Source: Planctomycetota bacterium (GTDB taxonomy: Bacteria > Planctomycetota > Planctomycetia > Gemmatales > Gemmataceae). Taken from it: a stretch of DNA of 64,000 bases. The stretch lies in the NCBI GenBank assembly GCA_016195405.1, contig JACPZP010000019.1:30675-94674 (forward strand), read 5' to 3'. The position numbers and the translations under genes are program-made. Numbering within the stretch: position 1 is the first letter of the stretch; each line of letters begins with the position of its first letter. Positions 35,171 to 47,025 of this stretch are shown one piece after another. The notes below the pieces were generated by a model that saw only the letters and a program-made list of their open reading frames with translations, made no database searches and was not told the origin of the DNA.

Positions 35171-35893
35171 TTATTGCTTGCGTTTTTTTGATTCGAATTC
35201 CTTGATGTACTTTTCGGGGCTTTCAAGGAATTCCGCCCGGCAGCCGCTGCAGCAGACGTAGTAGGTCTTGCCTTTGTAGGCGACGGCGATGCTGCCTAGG
35301 CCGCCCGAGACGATGCACTCGGGCTTGCCGTCGCCGGCAGCGAAGGGCTCGCCCTCTTTGGTGGCGCCGACGGTGTACTTTTTGGAGAAGAGATTCTTGC
35401 CGGCCGGCCTTACCTCAAAGGCGTAGAGGAAGCGGTTGGAATGGAGCAGCGTGATCACAAGCCGCTGCGTTTCGTCCTTAATGTCGCGCTCCAGTGTGAG
35501 TTTTTTCTTGTCGAGCTTACCGGTGTAGACGAGGCTTTCTTTGGCGGGTGTACGCAAGGTCAGCTCGAAAAGGTCTTTGTCGGGCAGGAAGCGCAACTCG
35601 CCGCCGGAGAAGTACTTCCCCTTGTCGACGGCGAGGGTGAGCCAAGCGTCGTCCTTTTTGAACTGCCATTGCCAGGAGAGCGTTTCGAGCCAAAAGCCTT
35701 TCTGCTTCTCCTCGAGGCTGCCGACAGGGTTGCCGGTGCCGCGCCATTCGCCGATAAGGACGTTGAAGGGCCGCAGGGCGTCTTTGGGCGAACGCGCGTT
35801 GGGAGGATCGCCGGCACACATCGTCGCAACAAGCACGCTGGTCGCGGCAAAAGCTGTGGTCAATCCAAGTGTCCAACGGAACAGCAGCGTCAT
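35171..35893 (-). CDS. secreted protein with C-terminal YHS-type Cys domain
   Basis: A 240-aa protein with a signal peptide (LLFRWTLGLTTAFAATSVLV). The middle region (about 35-175) resembles DUF1579-like lipocalin-type proteins (FNVLIGEWRGTGNPVGSLEE, LSWQWQFKKDDAW). The C-terminal part (about 195-235) has KPECIVSGG, YKGKTYYVCCSGCRAEFLES and PEKYIKEFE. This is the YHS/TRASH arrangement, with one Cys upstream and CCxGC, suited to binding a metal. ATG 35893 is preceded by GAGG; ATG 35905 is an alternative. Periplasmic metal sensing or chaperoning is inference. Confidence 0.82.
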   Translation of the reverse strand: MTLLFRWTLGLTTAFAATSVLVATMCAGDPPNARSPKDALRPFNVLIGEWRGTGNPVGSLEEKQKGFWLETLSWQWQFKKDDAWLTLAVDKGKYFSGGELRFLPDKDLFELTLRTPAKESLVYTGKLDKKKLTLERDIKDETQRLVITLLHSNRFLYAFEVRPAGKNLFSKKYTVGATKEGEPFAAGDGKPECIVSGGLGSIAVAYKGKTYYVCCSGCRAEFLESPEKYIKEFESKKRKQ

Positions 35894-36250
35894 GTGCGAC
35901 CTCATTAAAGCAACGCCCGAACGCGGATCGGCGTCAAAAGAAAGAAGAGCAGGCCCAATCATACTAACCGAACGGCAACTCAAAGGTATCGCGGCAGGGT
36001 GTGATAGAGTGCGCAAGATTTTTTTTGAACTTCATTTACAACGGCAGCTGGTTGAGCGCCGAAACGTCATCAACACAAGTCCAAGCGAATAAGAAGCTTG
36101 CGATAACGAAATAGTCTTTAAGCTACCGCGTAAGTCGCTATTACGGACTAATTAGTATACGGAGGGGAATGGCGGATCTCGCCCTTGATCTTTGCCTGCC
36201 AATGGCTTGCGGCCAATGGCGTGATGCAGCTGGATTGAATTTTTTTTGAG

Positions 36251-36278
36251 TTGACTTTGCAGCTGAAAGCGCTATACT
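36251..36278 (+). promoter_or_regulatory. candidate sigma-70 promoter for the metH leader
   Basis: TTGACT at 36251-36256 and TATACT at 36273-36278, with a 16-nt spacer; both boxes match consensus at 5 of 6. A T-run precedes it. Transcription would start near 36285, about 630 nt before the metH ATG. Confidence 0.55.
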
Positions 36279-36565
36279 TGGCCCCTGAATCGCTTTCGAC
36301 CCCCTTTCTCCTGTTTGAGTGGGTCACCCGGTCAACCCAGGCGTTTTGTCATTCCACTGGCCAAGGAGCGCCTCAAGAGACCGCGAAGGATCGTGGGGAA
36401 TCTCGGCACCTGGACTCGCATCTAGGTTGCATTTCAACGGTCCTCTCGCCGTTTACTGAGCGCGAAACCGGTCAGGAAGTTGCCTCCATAACCTTTTCCA
36501 GCTTCTTCACAACAGCTTTGCAAACAACGTACGCGTCCGGTGTGCGCGCTTCGAAGCACGCCAGT

Positions 36566-36660
36566 TTCTGAAAGGTGTCCGCCCGGGCCAAGGAAGGCCC
36601 ACGCGAGGCGATACGGATTGCGAGGGGCAGGGATCGTCGATCCTCGGACACCTTTCAGAA
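36566..36660. repeat. 16-bp perfect inverted repeat in the metH leader
   Basis: TTCTGAAAGGTGTCCG at 36566-36581 and its exact complement at 36645-36660. The 63-nt interior contains GC-rich partial complementarity. As RNA it would form a long stem with an internal structured loop. Single copy in the window. Confidence 0.75.
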
Positions 36661-36675
36661 CTGGTTCGCATCCGA

Positions 36676-36723
36676 GTGGGACGGTTTTGCAAACCATCCG
36701 GACGGATTGCAAATCCGTCATAC
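36676..36723. repeat. dispersed palindrome family C
   Basis: Contains GGACGGTTTTGCAAACCATCC-like and GGACGGATTGCAAATCCGTC blocks, matching the copy at 30904. It lies within the metH leader, downstream of the 16-bp inverted repeat. Confidence 0.8.
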
Positions 36724-36818
36724 AGGATGGCTGAAATCCCTGTTCCCGGCCCATGGCTGTTTCCGGCTTACGGCCTGGCAGGGTTGGTCGACAAGCAAGG
36801 ATGCCCAAGACCACGCTC

Positions 36819-36861
36819 GGGCCGGCGCCGCGAAGGATCGCGGCGCCGGCCCTTTGTTTTT
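36819..36861 (+). terminator. strong rho-independent terminator 55 nt upstream of metH
   Basis: A perfect 15-bp GC-rich stem, GGGCCGGCGCCGCGA with its complement, closes a 4-nt AGGA loop. It is followed by TTTGTTTTT at 36853-36861. With a promoter about 540 nt upstream and the metH start 55 nt downstream, it could be an attenuator. Confidence 0.85.
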
Positions 36862-36916
36862 CCCGTTCACGTTGCGCGCTCGCGCTCGCGCAGCCCTTCG
36901 ATGGACACATCCAACC

Positions 36917-40618
<3,702 letters not shown>

Positions 40619-40660
40619 GCACGCTGCAACCGAGAGAGGAATGCCCATGGAAAGGGGGCG

Positions 40661-41044
40661 AACTTTGCTTTTGAGACCACGCTGGCAACAAAGAGCTTCG
40701 CTCCCTGGCTCGTCAAGCTCCGAACCCAAGGCTACGTGTTCCGCTTGATTTACCTTTGGTTACCATCCGCTGAGATGGCCGTTCAGCGCGTTCATGAGCG
40801 AGCGAAATCAGGAGGCCATTTTGTGCCTGATGAGACAGTTCGCCGCCGCTACCTGCGCGGATTGGTGAATTTCTTCCGTCTTTATCGTCCCATTGCGGAT
40901 TCATGGAAAGTTTACGATAATGCAAATCCGAAGAATCCTGTTACGGTCGCTGTGGGCACGGGGGCCAAGGTAACAATCCGGAAAGAACAATCTTGGACAG
41001 TTATGCAGAAGCTTGCAGAAGGAAACAACGATGGATCAGATTAA
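40661..41044 (+). pseudogene. zeta-toxin-like ATPase, N-terminus missing
   Basis: Downstream of metH an open reading in the same frame encodes the C-terminal half of a zeta/AAA-type toxin: NFAFETTLATKSFAPWL, VFRLIYLWLPSAEMAVQRV, GGHFVPDETVRRRYLRGLVN and FFRLYRPIADSWKVYDN. The Walker A (G-x-x-x-x-G-K) half is missing and no start codon fits, so the gene is truncated at its 5' end. Zeta-type kinases phosphorylate nucleotide sugars and need the P-loop. The frame has no stop between the metH TAG and this homology, so readthrough would make a fusion. It overlaps its partner gene by 14 nt. Confidence 0.75.
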
Positions 41045-41240
41045 CGGCCAGCGAATCGCCGATGCATTTGACGACGACCAGGAGATGGAGAGAGCAATGG
41101 GTGAGGCCGTGCGTTCCGCCGTCCGCACGCACAAACTTCTGGGCCAACCCATCGTCATTTGGCGCGACGGCAAAGTGGTTTGGGTGCCGCCCGAAGAAAT
41201 CGAAGTCGATGAACGCAGCGACGGCAACGGCAAGTCTTAA
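41031..41240 (+). CDS. small partner protein of zeta-like toxin
   Basis: A 69-aa protein: DQINGQRIADAFDDDQEMER then VRSAVRTHKLLGQPIVIWRD and GKVVWVPPEEIE. This pattern recurs beside zeta-type toxin genes, either as an antitoxin or an accessory component. The ATG overlaps the toxin reading by 14 nt, an arrangement typical of an operon. With the toxin truncated this gene probably has no current target here. Confidence 0.65.
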   Translation: MDQINGQRIADAFDDDQEMERAMGEAVRSAVRTHKLLGQPIVIWRDGKVVWVPPEEIEVDERSDGNGKS

Positions 41241-41243
41241 CCC

Positions 41244-42128
41244 TCAATTCCGTGATTGATCCGTCTGATCAAGAACTTTGCGGAACACCGCGATATGTTC
41301 CGGCGTCGTGCCGCAACAGCCACCCACCATGCGCACGCCCGCCTTTAGAAGCGCGGGCAGCCAACTAGCCATGACTTGCGGCGTGTGCGGGTAGATCCAG
41401 GACTCGCCGTCGGGCTTCGGCGTCCCCGAGTTCGGCTTCACGAATAACGGCACGGTAGTCTCTGCCTTGAACGCGGCCACAATCTCCAAATAGTCTTCCA
41501 GAACCAGGTCACGGCCGCAATTGGCGCCTAGTGCGTCAACTTCCATCCCTCTGGCGAACTCGGCACACGCCTTCGGCGTGTACCGGCTGAATGTTTGCAA
41601 CTCCCGTTTCGGACCGTGGCGGCTAAAGGCGAATGAAATCAGCATGGGCAAAACCGATGGCAACGCGGCTCGGCTGGCGTCGATAATCTTCTCCGCCTGC
41701 ACGAGGTCGGAAAATGTCTCCAGGAGAAGCGCATCGGGGGCGGCAGCCGCGCCGGCGATCGCGCTTATGATTGCGTCAATTTCGTTGACATCGGTGGTGG
41801 CCGACGGTCCGACGTCGGCCAAGACAAATCCAGCCGGCGCGGCGGCTCGCGCCAGGCGTAGGCCCGCCTGAAAGATCGCATGCAGCCGATCTGCGAGACC
41901 GTGTCGAGCCAGCGCCGTCGCGTTCGCCTGAAGCGTATTTGTCAGCAGAACGTCCGCCCCGGCTTGAACGTACTCCTTGTGTATACCCAGAACGACATCT
42001 GGTCGGCTCAAGTTCCACTCTTCGTAACATTCCCTCTCGCGAATGCCGGCACGTTGCAACTGCGTACCCATGGCGCCGTCCATGAGCAGCGGCCTGCCCG
42101 AATGCAGTGCGTGGAGAAACGCTGGCAT
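41244..42128 (-). CDS. homocysteine S-methyltransferase family protein
   Basis: A 294-aa protein with a single homocysteine methyltransferase domain. Motifs include LLMDGAMGTQLQRAG, ADVLLTNTLQANATALARHG and the zinc-binding Cys residues in ALGANCGRDL and [15 protein letters not shown]. It resembles the N-terminal module of MetH but uses another methyl donor (such as S-methylmethionine or betaine in MmuM/BHMT relatives). ATG 42128 is used; 56 nt separate it from the upstream vWA gene stop, so it could be the last gene of the cluster. It converges on the toxin relic downstream of metH. Confidence 0.88.
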   Translation of the reverse strand: MPAFLHALHSGRPLLMDGAMGTQLQRAGIRERECYEEWNLSRPDVVLGIHKEYVQAGADVLLTNTLQANATALARHGLADRLHAIFQAGLRLARAAAPAGFVLADVGPSATTDVNEIDAIISAIAGAAAAPDALLLETFSDLVQAEKIIDASRAALPSVLPMLISFAFSRHGPKRELQTFSRYTPKACAEFARGMEVDALGANCGRDLVLEDYLEIVAAFKAETTVPLFVKPNSGTPKPDGESWIYPHTPQVMASWLPALLKAGVRMVGGCCGTTPEHIAVFRKVLDQTDQSRN

Positions 42129-42183
42129 GAACGACTCCAGGCCTCGCTCAACCCTCGCTTGCGCTTCGGGCTCAAACGGCAGA

Positions 42184-44565
42184 CTATACCAGGCCCCAGC
42201 GGCGGCGCAGGAACCATTCGATGCACAGAACGGTGACGAACAACAAGAAGCACGGCAGGGCGGCGCTGCTCCAGAGCGCTTCAAGCTGCTCGCCGGCTGG
42301 ACTGCCGGGGGGCAGCGATTGCCGCCAGTCAGGCCACAGATCGACCTTTGGTCTGGAGCTTACCGACTTGGTTGTTACGAGTTCCTCAAGGAATAGTTGC
42401 AGCCGGCGCTCATCGGCAAGCTGGAAGCGGCCGCCTGAGTCCAGAGCGAGCTTCTCGAGCGATTCGTGGTCGGCGGCGGTGCGAAGGATTTCCAGATCTT
42501 CGGCATAGCCAAGGAATCGGGCCACGCCGGGCGTTCCGGGCAGATCGTTGCCCTCGGCATCTTTTCCGGAGGCGTAGGCTTCAATCCGGTATTCACCGGA
42601 TAGGTCCGTTTTCCAGAAGTAGCCTTGATACTGGCCACCCTCTTGCGTGATCGGCACTTCGGTTTCTTCCCTGTTGGGACCGATGACTTTGACCTTGAAC
42701 TGTGGATTGGGGACGTTTTGGCCGTTCTTGCCGCGAACGCCGACGGTGAAGGGAACGCGCTGGCTGGTCCCTGTGGACACACGCCGCTTTTCGAGTTTGA
42801 CCCAAACGCTACTGTCGATGTTTTCCTGCTGCGCGGCGTAAAGCATCAGCTGCTTCCAAAAGCGCTCGTAGCCCGGAAGCGACTCCGGGTTGCGCCTCCA
42901 GGCCCGATAGGTGGTGTCGCCGCCGAATACTACGACCCGGCCTCCTTGCGTGGCCGACGCCAGCACCGGTTCCATTTTGTCGCCGGTCTCGCCGGTCGCC
43001 AATATCGTTGCGGTGGGCCGGACCTTGCCGAGGTTGGTCATGCCGTCGAGCGCGCCGAAGAACTGGTTCCACAAAAGCCCATTAGCGTTCGCGTTTTCGT
43101 CAAGGCGCAGGAGATAGGTGAGGCCGGCCGCTGTTGGAACGACGCGCACCTTGCTTTCGATTTGCCGGGGCTCCGGCGGAATGCCCAGGTCGATGGGCAT
43201 GACGTCTCGCAGCGGCGCTGCGAGTTGGGTACCCCAGTCGCTGGCGGCCAACGCGTCCAATCCGCCCAGGAAGACAAGCCCGGTCTTCTGGTTGGTCACC
43301 TTGTCGCGAATCGTCGATAGCACCTTCGAGTCGTTGCCGCAGAAACGCTTGGCGGAAATGTCGCCGACGACGATCACGTCATAATGGCGCTTGTCGAAAT
43401 TGAACCAATCTTCTGGATCAGACGCAGGTTGTGTGTCCTGGTTTCTTTCCGCATAGTAGACACGGAAACGCGGATCCCGGCTCAAGGCGTGGCGGATGGC
43501 GAACGTCGACTCCAAGCGCTTGCGGCCCTCGACCCACAGGACGCTGACTCCTTCCGTGGTCACGTTCACGTAAGTCGAGATCTTATTGTTCAGTTCGGTT
43601 ACTTCGCCGATGAGTGGGACGATTTCCATGGTGATTTTGATCTCCCCGGCGGTGTCGGGAGCGTCGCACACCATGACTACCTCATTGTTTTCCGTCTTCT
43701 TAAGCTGCACCTGCTTGTCCGGGCAGGCCCGTTGGTCGCCTTTGCCGTCCAGCCGGTCGATATGAAGTTTGACCGTGACGTTGGCATTCTCGAAACCTGG
43801 CGCATTGACGATGCCTTTTATGGTGGCCTTGGTCTTGACGGGCAGCGGCGTCGGCTCGACGAAGATTTCGACGAGGGCGATATCGTTCTGCTTCGACGTC
43901 GTGGTCGCCTTGCCCAAACCGAACGCATAGATCGGGCAAAATCCACGGAATTGCGTCGCTTTCTCGCGACTGGAGAATCGTCGGCCATTGTCGGCGCCGT
44001 CGGAAAGAAGCACGAGGCCGCGCAGGTTCCTTTCCGCGCCGTGACGCTGAAGGATTTCGTGCAGCCAGAGGCCGATGTCAGTCCGATTTCCATCGGGCTT
44101 GCTTTCCGGATCATATGGCCGCAAGTCCTCCGCCCCCTGGTAGTAGACAATTTCGACTTTTTCGCCAGCGAGTTTCTTCAACGCGTCGGCGACGCCCGGA
44201 TAGCTCAAGATGCGGCGGGCATTGTCCCAGCGTGAGAGGTGGTTGAAATCGTCCGTGAACTCCATGCTGCGGGAATAATCGAGCAAGATGAGGAGTTTGG
44301 TGGGCAACTTGATATCGTCCTCCTCGAAAGCCAATGAAGGCCGCAAGACAAGCAGGAAGGGTATCACAAGTGCGAGGAGGCGCAGGACGAGAACCGCGCT
44401 GACCCGGCGAACCGAAGCGCCGCGAACGCCGAGGTAGGTCCAAACCGTAAGGACCGTTAAGACCAACGCGGCCACGGCCAACGCAGATGGGCCCCATCCC
44501 GGCAGCGACCAGGGCCAGGCAGGATCGAAATTAATGTAACCGGAGCCAAACATCGTGCCTTCCAT
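42184..44565 (-). CDS. large membrane protein with von Willebrand A domain
   Basis: A 793-aa protein with two N-terminal membrane helices (LAVAALVLTVLTVWTYLGV, LVLRLLALVIPFLLVLRP). A vWA-type domain follows with MIDAS L-D-Y-S-R-S (about 100-270), then two or three beta domains. A GATase-like segment (about 470-590: LVFLGGLDALAASDWG, GGRVVVFGGDTTYRAW) and a C-terminal helix end the protein. Organisation matches BatA-like proteins but the sequence differs from the one at 22329. It lies between NagA and the methyltransferase gene. ATG 44565 is used because the farther GTG at 44580 falls inside a repeat; ATG 44553 is possible. Confidence 0.8.
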   Translation of the reverse strand: MEGTMFGSGYINFDPAWPWSLPGWGPSALAVAALVLTVLTVWTYLGVRGASVRRVSAVLVLRLLALVIPFLLVLRPSLAFEEDDIKLPTKLLILLDYSRSMEFTDDFNHLSRWDNARRILSYPGVADALKKLAGEKVEIVYYQGAEDLRPYDPESKPDGNRTDIGLWLHEILQRHGAERNLRGLVLLSDGADNGRRFSSREKATQFRGFCPIYAFGLGKATTTSKQNDIALVEIFVEPTPLPVKTKATIKGIVNAPGFENANVTVKLHIDRLDGKGDQRACPDKQVQLKKTENNEVVMVCDAPDTAGEIKITMEIVPLIGEVTELNNKISTYVNVTTEGVSVLWVEGRKRLESTFAIRHALSRDPRFRVYYAERNQDTQPASDPEDWFNFDKRHYDVIVVGDISAKRFCGNDSKVLSTIRDKVTNQKTGLVFLGGLDALAASDWGTQLAAPLRDVMPIDLGIPPEPRQIESKVRVVPTAAGLTYLLRLDENANANGLLWNQFFGALDGMTNLGKVRPTATILATGETGDKMEPVLASATQGGRVVVFGGDTTYRAWRRNPESLPGYERFWKQLMLYAAQQENIDSSVWVKLEKRRVSTGTSQRVPFTVGVRGKNGQNVPNPQFKVKVIGPNREETEVPITQEGGQYQGYFWKTDLSGEYRIEAYASGKDAEGNDLPGTPGVARFLGYAEDLEILRTAADHESLEKLALDSGGRFQLADERRLQLFLEELVTTKSVSSRPKVDLWPDWRQSLPPGSPAGEQLEALWSSAALPCFLLFVTVLCIEWFLRRRWGLV

Positions 44566-44570
44566 GACCG

Positions 44571-44650
44571 CCAAGCCCACGGATGAGCGAAGCGAATCCG
44601 TGGGGGTACCGACTTACCCTGCAGGCTCGAAGACTCGCCTGCGGGCTTGG
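44571..44650. repeat. dispersed palindrome family E (CCAAGCCC... GGGCTTGG)
   Basis: The ends CCAAGCCC and GGGCTTGG are complementary. The interior has GATGAGCGAAGCGAATC and CAGGCTCGAAGACTCGCC(T)GC. Another copy is at 55586. It lies between nagA and the vWA gene, directly upstream of the vWA start. Confidence 0.8.
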
Positions 44651-44660
44651 AGGCTTGGAG

Positions 44661-45800
44661 TTATCCTACCGCGCCGGCGATCATGGTGCTGCGCACGCTG
44701 AAGGCGCCGCCCGGTTCCCAATCAAACAGAATCAGATCCGCGGGTTGTCCAGCGGTCAATTCGGGTGTCGGCAGACCGAGAATTCTGCGCGGCTGCACGG
44801 TCGCCATGTCGATCGCCTGGCTCAAGGGCGCCTTTGTGAAATTCAACATGTTGCCGATGCACACGTCCGTAAAGACCCACGAGCCAGCCAAAAAGCCGGT
44901 TCCGGGCACAACGATCTTGCCCTCCGAGACAACTTCGAATTCCTGGTCCCAATCGCGATAGCGTCCCGGCGGCAAGCCGGCGAGCGAGCCGGCGTCACAT
45001 GTCAGAATTAGGCGTTCGGGTCCCTTCGCGCGGGCGATGATTTGCACCAGACCCGGCGGCAGATGATGGCCGTCGCAGATGATGCTCGCCCAGAGTTGGT
45101 CGGCGGCCATTTGTTCCAGAAAATAGTTCTCGTGACGGGGCAGGAGCGCGTGGGAGCCGTTGCCCAGGTGGGTGCTGAGCCGGGCGCCGGCGCGAATCGC
45201 GTCGCGGATCGTTGCCGGCTTTGCCGAGGTGTGACCGAGGGCGACCACCACGCCGCTGGCGGTTAAGCGCTCGATGAACGGCAAAGCTCCGTCGATTTCA
45301 GGCGCTAGAGTCACGAGGCGAATGCGGCCACTGGCGGTGTCCTGAAAGCGGCGGAATTCGTCCCAATCCGGAGGGCGAACATGTCGCAACGGATGGGCGC
45401 CCCGCGGACCGTCCTCCGGCGAAATGTAAGGCCCCTCGAGGTGAAAGGCCGGCAGCGCGCGCGCTAGCTCCGGGCTCTCGGCACAAGCTTGGGCAAGGGT
45501 GGCGAACGCGTGGCGCAGGGCATCGGCCGAATTGGTGATCAGGGTCGGGCAGAAAGCGCCGATGCCATGACGGCGACATAAGCCAGCGATGTGATGAATG
45601 TGTTCGCGCGTCAGGTTCGGCGAATTAAAGCTGAATCCATCGCAGCCGTTGATCTGCAAGTCGAAGAGCGCGGGAGCTACCCAACCCGACTCGAGGTCTG
45701 GACGAGACAAGTTGGGATTCTCCACAGCCTGGATGTTGCCGCCCTCAACGAGGAGATCGATGGGCGTGCCGGTTGCGTAGTGGACGGCGCGAATCCGCAT
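44661..45800 (-). CDS. nagA: N-acetylglucosamine-6-phosphate deacetylase
   Basis: A 379-aa amidohydrolase that converts GlcNAc-6-phosphate to GlcN-6-phosphate and acetate. Metal-site and catalytic regions are HLEGPYISPEDGPRG (H120, E122), VALGHTSAKP, STHLGNGSHAL, ICDGHHLPPG and LILTCDAGSLAGLPPG. The C-terminal part carries LGLPTPELTAGQPADLILFD. Cytoplasmic. It follows a NagB-like gene by 68 nt, forming an amino-sugar unit. The frame has a longer upstream reading, but MRIRAVHY at 45800 matches family starts. Confidence 0.9.
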   Translation of the reverse strand: MRIRAVHYATGTPIDLLVEGGNIQAVENPNLSRPDLESGWVAPALFDLQINGCDGFSFNSPNLTREHIHHIAGLCRRHGIGAFCPTLITNSADALRHAFATLAQACAESPELARALPAFHLEGPYISPEDGPRGAHPLRHVRPPDWDEFRRFQDTASGRIRLVTLAPEIDGALPFIERLTASGVVVALGHTSAKPATIRDAIRAGARLSTHLGNGSHALLPRHENYFLEQMAADQLWASIICDGHHLPPGLVQIIARAKGPERLILTCDAGSLAGLPPGRYRDWDQEFEVVSEGKIVVPGTGFLAGSWVFTDVCIGNMLNFTKAPLSQAIDMATVQPRRILGLPTPELTAGQPADLILFDWEPGGAFSVRSTMIAGAVG

Positions 45801-45868
45801 GACTTGGATCCTGAAGGAGTCCCGCGAAACCGCCAAGCGAGCGACACGACGCAGCTGGTCGGGCAATG

Positions 45869-46819
45869 TCAATTACATTCCGCAATCAGCGGCGCCGTCA
45901 TCTCCTGAAGGTAAAACAACCTTCCCGGCAACGTCGGCATATACGTGCTCGGGATCCAGGGTGTCGGCTCGTGCTGCAGCGTCATCCGAAGCGATAAACC
46001 TTGCCATTGCATGCCGCGCCCGAATGTCCCGTCGGCGCCGCCGATGATGCGATCTGCCGCGAGAAATAAGGCTGGGCCGATGGTGTTGGCGAACGCCGGA
46101 ACCAATGTGGTCCGGCTTTTGAAGCTGGTGAGCGCGTTTTGCTCGATGGTCAAGGGATGCAGCCGGGCGCCGAGACGGTGCGTCTCTTTCTTCCATTCGG
46201 CTTCCTTGGCGAACTCAGCGGCGAAGTGCGGCTCCCAGAACGCAATGTGACACACGCGGCCGATGCCGAACACGGTGACCAAGCGAGCACCCTGTTTTTT
46301 GAGCGCGTCGATCTGCTCGGCATATTGGGGCAGCTCGTTCTTGACGGCGAAGTGGCGCTGCTTGGCCGGCACGGTCGCTTTGCCAAGAGGCCCATAAAAC
46401 GCCTGCTCCATCGCGTATTGAAAAGCGCCCGAGTTCTCCGGCGGCAGCGTGTTCCCCTGGGCGTCGGACCATTCGTCCATGTTGAAGCCATGCACGTGCT
46501 CGCAGCTTACGCCCCATTCCTTGAGGAAGTAGATCGTCCAACGATACATGCCCATGGGACCGACCGGGAGGATCAGCATCAGTTGGCGGCTCGCCTGTTT
46601 CGCAAGCTGTATTTCGCGGGCAATCTCGTGCCCCATGAACGTGTCGAAGTCGGGCAAGCTGGCGCAGGCATAAGGTTCAAACCGCGCATTCCACCATTCG
46701 CGCCGCTTGACCATGTCCGCACCAGACAGGTCGCCAAGCCGATCGATCTTCGCCAGGTCCCAACCCGCGGGCAAAAAGCCCTCCATCATCGAACCGCGAT
46801 ATGTCGTTAGAAGGTTCAT
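45869..46819 (-). CDS. NagB-like glucosamine-6-phosphate deaminase homologue, altered active site
   Basis: A 316-aa protein of the GlcN6P deaminase/isomerase (SIS-like) fold. The FNMDEW motif (D115, E116) matches the NagB NMDEY region, and a GIG(R)xxHIAFxEP loop is present as [13 protein letters not shown] (H191). In NagB the latter reads GIGxDGHIAFNEP: the acid (D141 in E. coli) is Val189 here, the Gly is Cys and the Asn is Trp. Ring opening or proton transfer would be impaired, so another sugar phosphate or a lost activity is possible. The neighbour nagA supports an amino-sugar role. Start at ATG 46819. Confidence 0.8.
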   Translation of the reverse strand: MNLLTTYRGSMMEGFLPAGWDLAKIDRLGDLSGADMVKRREWWNARFEPYACASLPDFDTFMGHEIAREIQLAKQASRQLMLILPVGPMGMYRWTIYFLKEWGVSCEHVHGFNMDEWSDAQGNTLPPENSGAFQYAMEQAFYGPLGKATVPAKQRHFAVKNELPQYAEQIDALKKQGARLVTVFGIGRVCHIAFWEPHFAAEFAKEAEWKKETHRLGARLHPLTIEQNALTSFKSRTTLVPAFANTIGPALFLAADRIIGGADGTFGRGMQWQGLSLRMTLQHEPTPWIPSTYMPTLPGRLFYLQEMTAPLIAECN

Positions 46820-47025
46820 GGTGAGGCGCACCCCATTTTCGTGAACGCTTTGGAGCCGGTCTGCGTAAATGGTACAGAATCCCGTGGGGTGAACAACCGT
46901 TTTCCACGTTTTTCCTTGTCGGGGCCTTGTTTCCGTCCTGTCAGCCTCTACAAAAGAAGGATTCCCAAGACTGGGGTTTTCTTCTGTATTTCGACAGGTT
47001 CCGGTCAAGACCGGGAGGATCACAA

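Larger units (their letters stand above)
35894..36916. other. ~1-kb non-coding region: metH leader, promoter, repeats, terminator
   Basis: No convincing gene. It contains a strong promoter candidate at 36251, a large inverted repeat at 36566-36660, a family C palindrome at 36676-36723 and a rho-independent terminator at 36819-36861. Together these suggest a leader of about 630 nt ahead of metH. The first ~350 nt show only an A/T-richer stretch near 36100. Confidence 0.7.

Noticed and set aside
36363..36372. AAGGAGCGCC resembling the SAH riboswitch start
   Set aside because: The downstream SAH riboswitch features (AGGCUCGG and the ACGGCGCUC pairing strand) are not visible at the required positions.
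36251..36571. 106-aa ORF in the metH leader
   Set aside because: It starts inside the -35 box of a good promoter, has low-complexity composition and matches no family; more likely chance.
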